Origin: Candidatus Hydrogenedentota bacterium
GTDB taxonomy: Bacteria; UBA8481; J006
DNA length: 13,212 bases
Direction: 5' to 3'
Assembly: GCA_003697085.1 (NCBI GenBank)
Contig: RFFU01000018.1
Coordinates: forward strand, 1 to 13,212
Shown piece after piece: positions 12,865 to 13,212 of this stretch; the stretch's first letter is position 1; each line of letters begins with the position of its first letter. The notes below the pieces were generated by a model. That model made no database searches. It was not told the origin of the DNA and worked only from the letters and a program-made list of their open reading frames with translations. The translations under genes and the position numbers were made by a program.

Positions 12865-13212
12865 GGTGGGGCGTTCTTCCCGCCAGGCGGTGATGTTGCG
12901 CTTCTCCGCGTCGAACCGCACTCCCACCAGGTGAATCGGTTTCCCGCAACCACGATACTTCTCCGCATACCCCTTCTCCCGAATCTGCTCCAGCGCCTTC
13001 TCCGGCGTCTGCCTCAACTTGAACTCGAAGATGTACACCCGCTCCTTGAACTCCAGCGCGCAGTCCAGACGCCCCCGGTTCGTCAGCACCTCGAAACCCG
13101 ACGGCAGCCCCACCATCTTCAGGATCGTGTAGATGATGCTGCTGTAGTAGTTCTCGTGAGCAAGCACCAGCGTGTGCGGGATTCCCGCGAGAATCCCCTG
13201 GACCGCCTCGAG
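12856..13212 (-). CDS. PD-(D/E)XK nuclease-like domain protein, C-terminal part (gene runs off the window)
   Basis: The frame is open to the window edge, so only the last 118 residues are visible; the N-terminus lies beyond 13212. The visible part matches the C-terminal PD-(D/E)XK domain found in large AAA-ATPase-like proteins (PDDEXK_9-type, formerly DUF1703): ENYYSSIIYTILKMVG, then EVLTNRGRLDCALEFKERVYIFEFKL with the putative catalytic Asp and the E-F-K motif, then ALEQIREKGYAEKYRGCGKPIHLVGVRFDAEKRNI. If complete, an ATPase-like domain should lie upstream. Proteins of this family are abundant and often multicopy in environmental genomes; their function is not established. The GTG at 13167 is not taken as the start because similarity continues before it. 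Confidence 0.85.
   Translation of the reverse strand, partial: LEAVQGILAGIPHTLVLAHENYYSSIIYTILKMVGLPSGFEVLTNRGRLDCALEFKERVYIFEFKLRQTPEKALEQIREKGYAEKYRGCGKPIHLVGVRFDAEKRNITAWREERPTGG

Overview
The window is about 13 kb from a GC-rich bacterial chromosome, probably an uncultured, diderm-type (Gram-negative-like) bacterium. Supporting signs are a lipoprotein-type ABC binding protein, NtrB/NtrC-type signalling, Shine-Dalgarno starts, 4-nt NTGA gene overlaps, and short inverted-repeat elements of the kind common in metagenome-assembled genomes. I cannot fix the phylum from this stretch.

Layout. (1) 223-1991, plus strand: a ribosome and tRNA maturation operon, rpsP - khpA - rimM - trmD, with the usual ATGA overlaps. 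The start of rimM is unresolved, and rplS, the usual next gene, is absent. (2) 2036-2575, minus: a 2-Cys peroxiredoxin (AhpC type), convergent with trmD, with a candidate promoter and a perfect inverted repeat over its start region. (3) 2952-11049, minus: eight genes in one direction. In transcription order they are livJ, livH, livM, livG and livF (a complete branched-chain/hydrophobic amino-acid ABC importer), then a small atypical kinase-like protein, a membrane histidine kinase, and a sigma54-dependent NtrC-family response regulator. The liv genes overlap or abut, and the three signalling genes follow with gaps of 43, 79 and 2 nt. A modest terminator lies just after the last gene. (4) 11050-11725: a 676-bp gene-free stretch with a leader hairpin, a MITE-like element, a C/T-rich simple-sequence tract and a terminator facing leftwards. 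(5) 11726-12529, minus: endonuclease V (nfi) with an unusual basic insertion and a nearly leaderless promoter. (6) 12530-12855: intergenic DNA with a second inverted-repeat element and a short direct repeat. (7) 12856 to the window end, minus: the C-terminal PD-(D/E)XK nuclease-like domain of a gene that continues beyond the window.

The most interesting locus is the liv-kinase-HK-RR run. Its layout suggests that uptake of a hydrophobic amino acid, amide or related solute is co-expressed with two kinds of phosphorelay protein. This is inference from gene order only; no sigma54 promoter was found that would close a feedback loop. Other points worth attention are the apparent CTG start of livH, the missing rimM start codon, a Glu at the catalytic Asp position of TrmD, and the two different mobile-repeat families flanking nfi.
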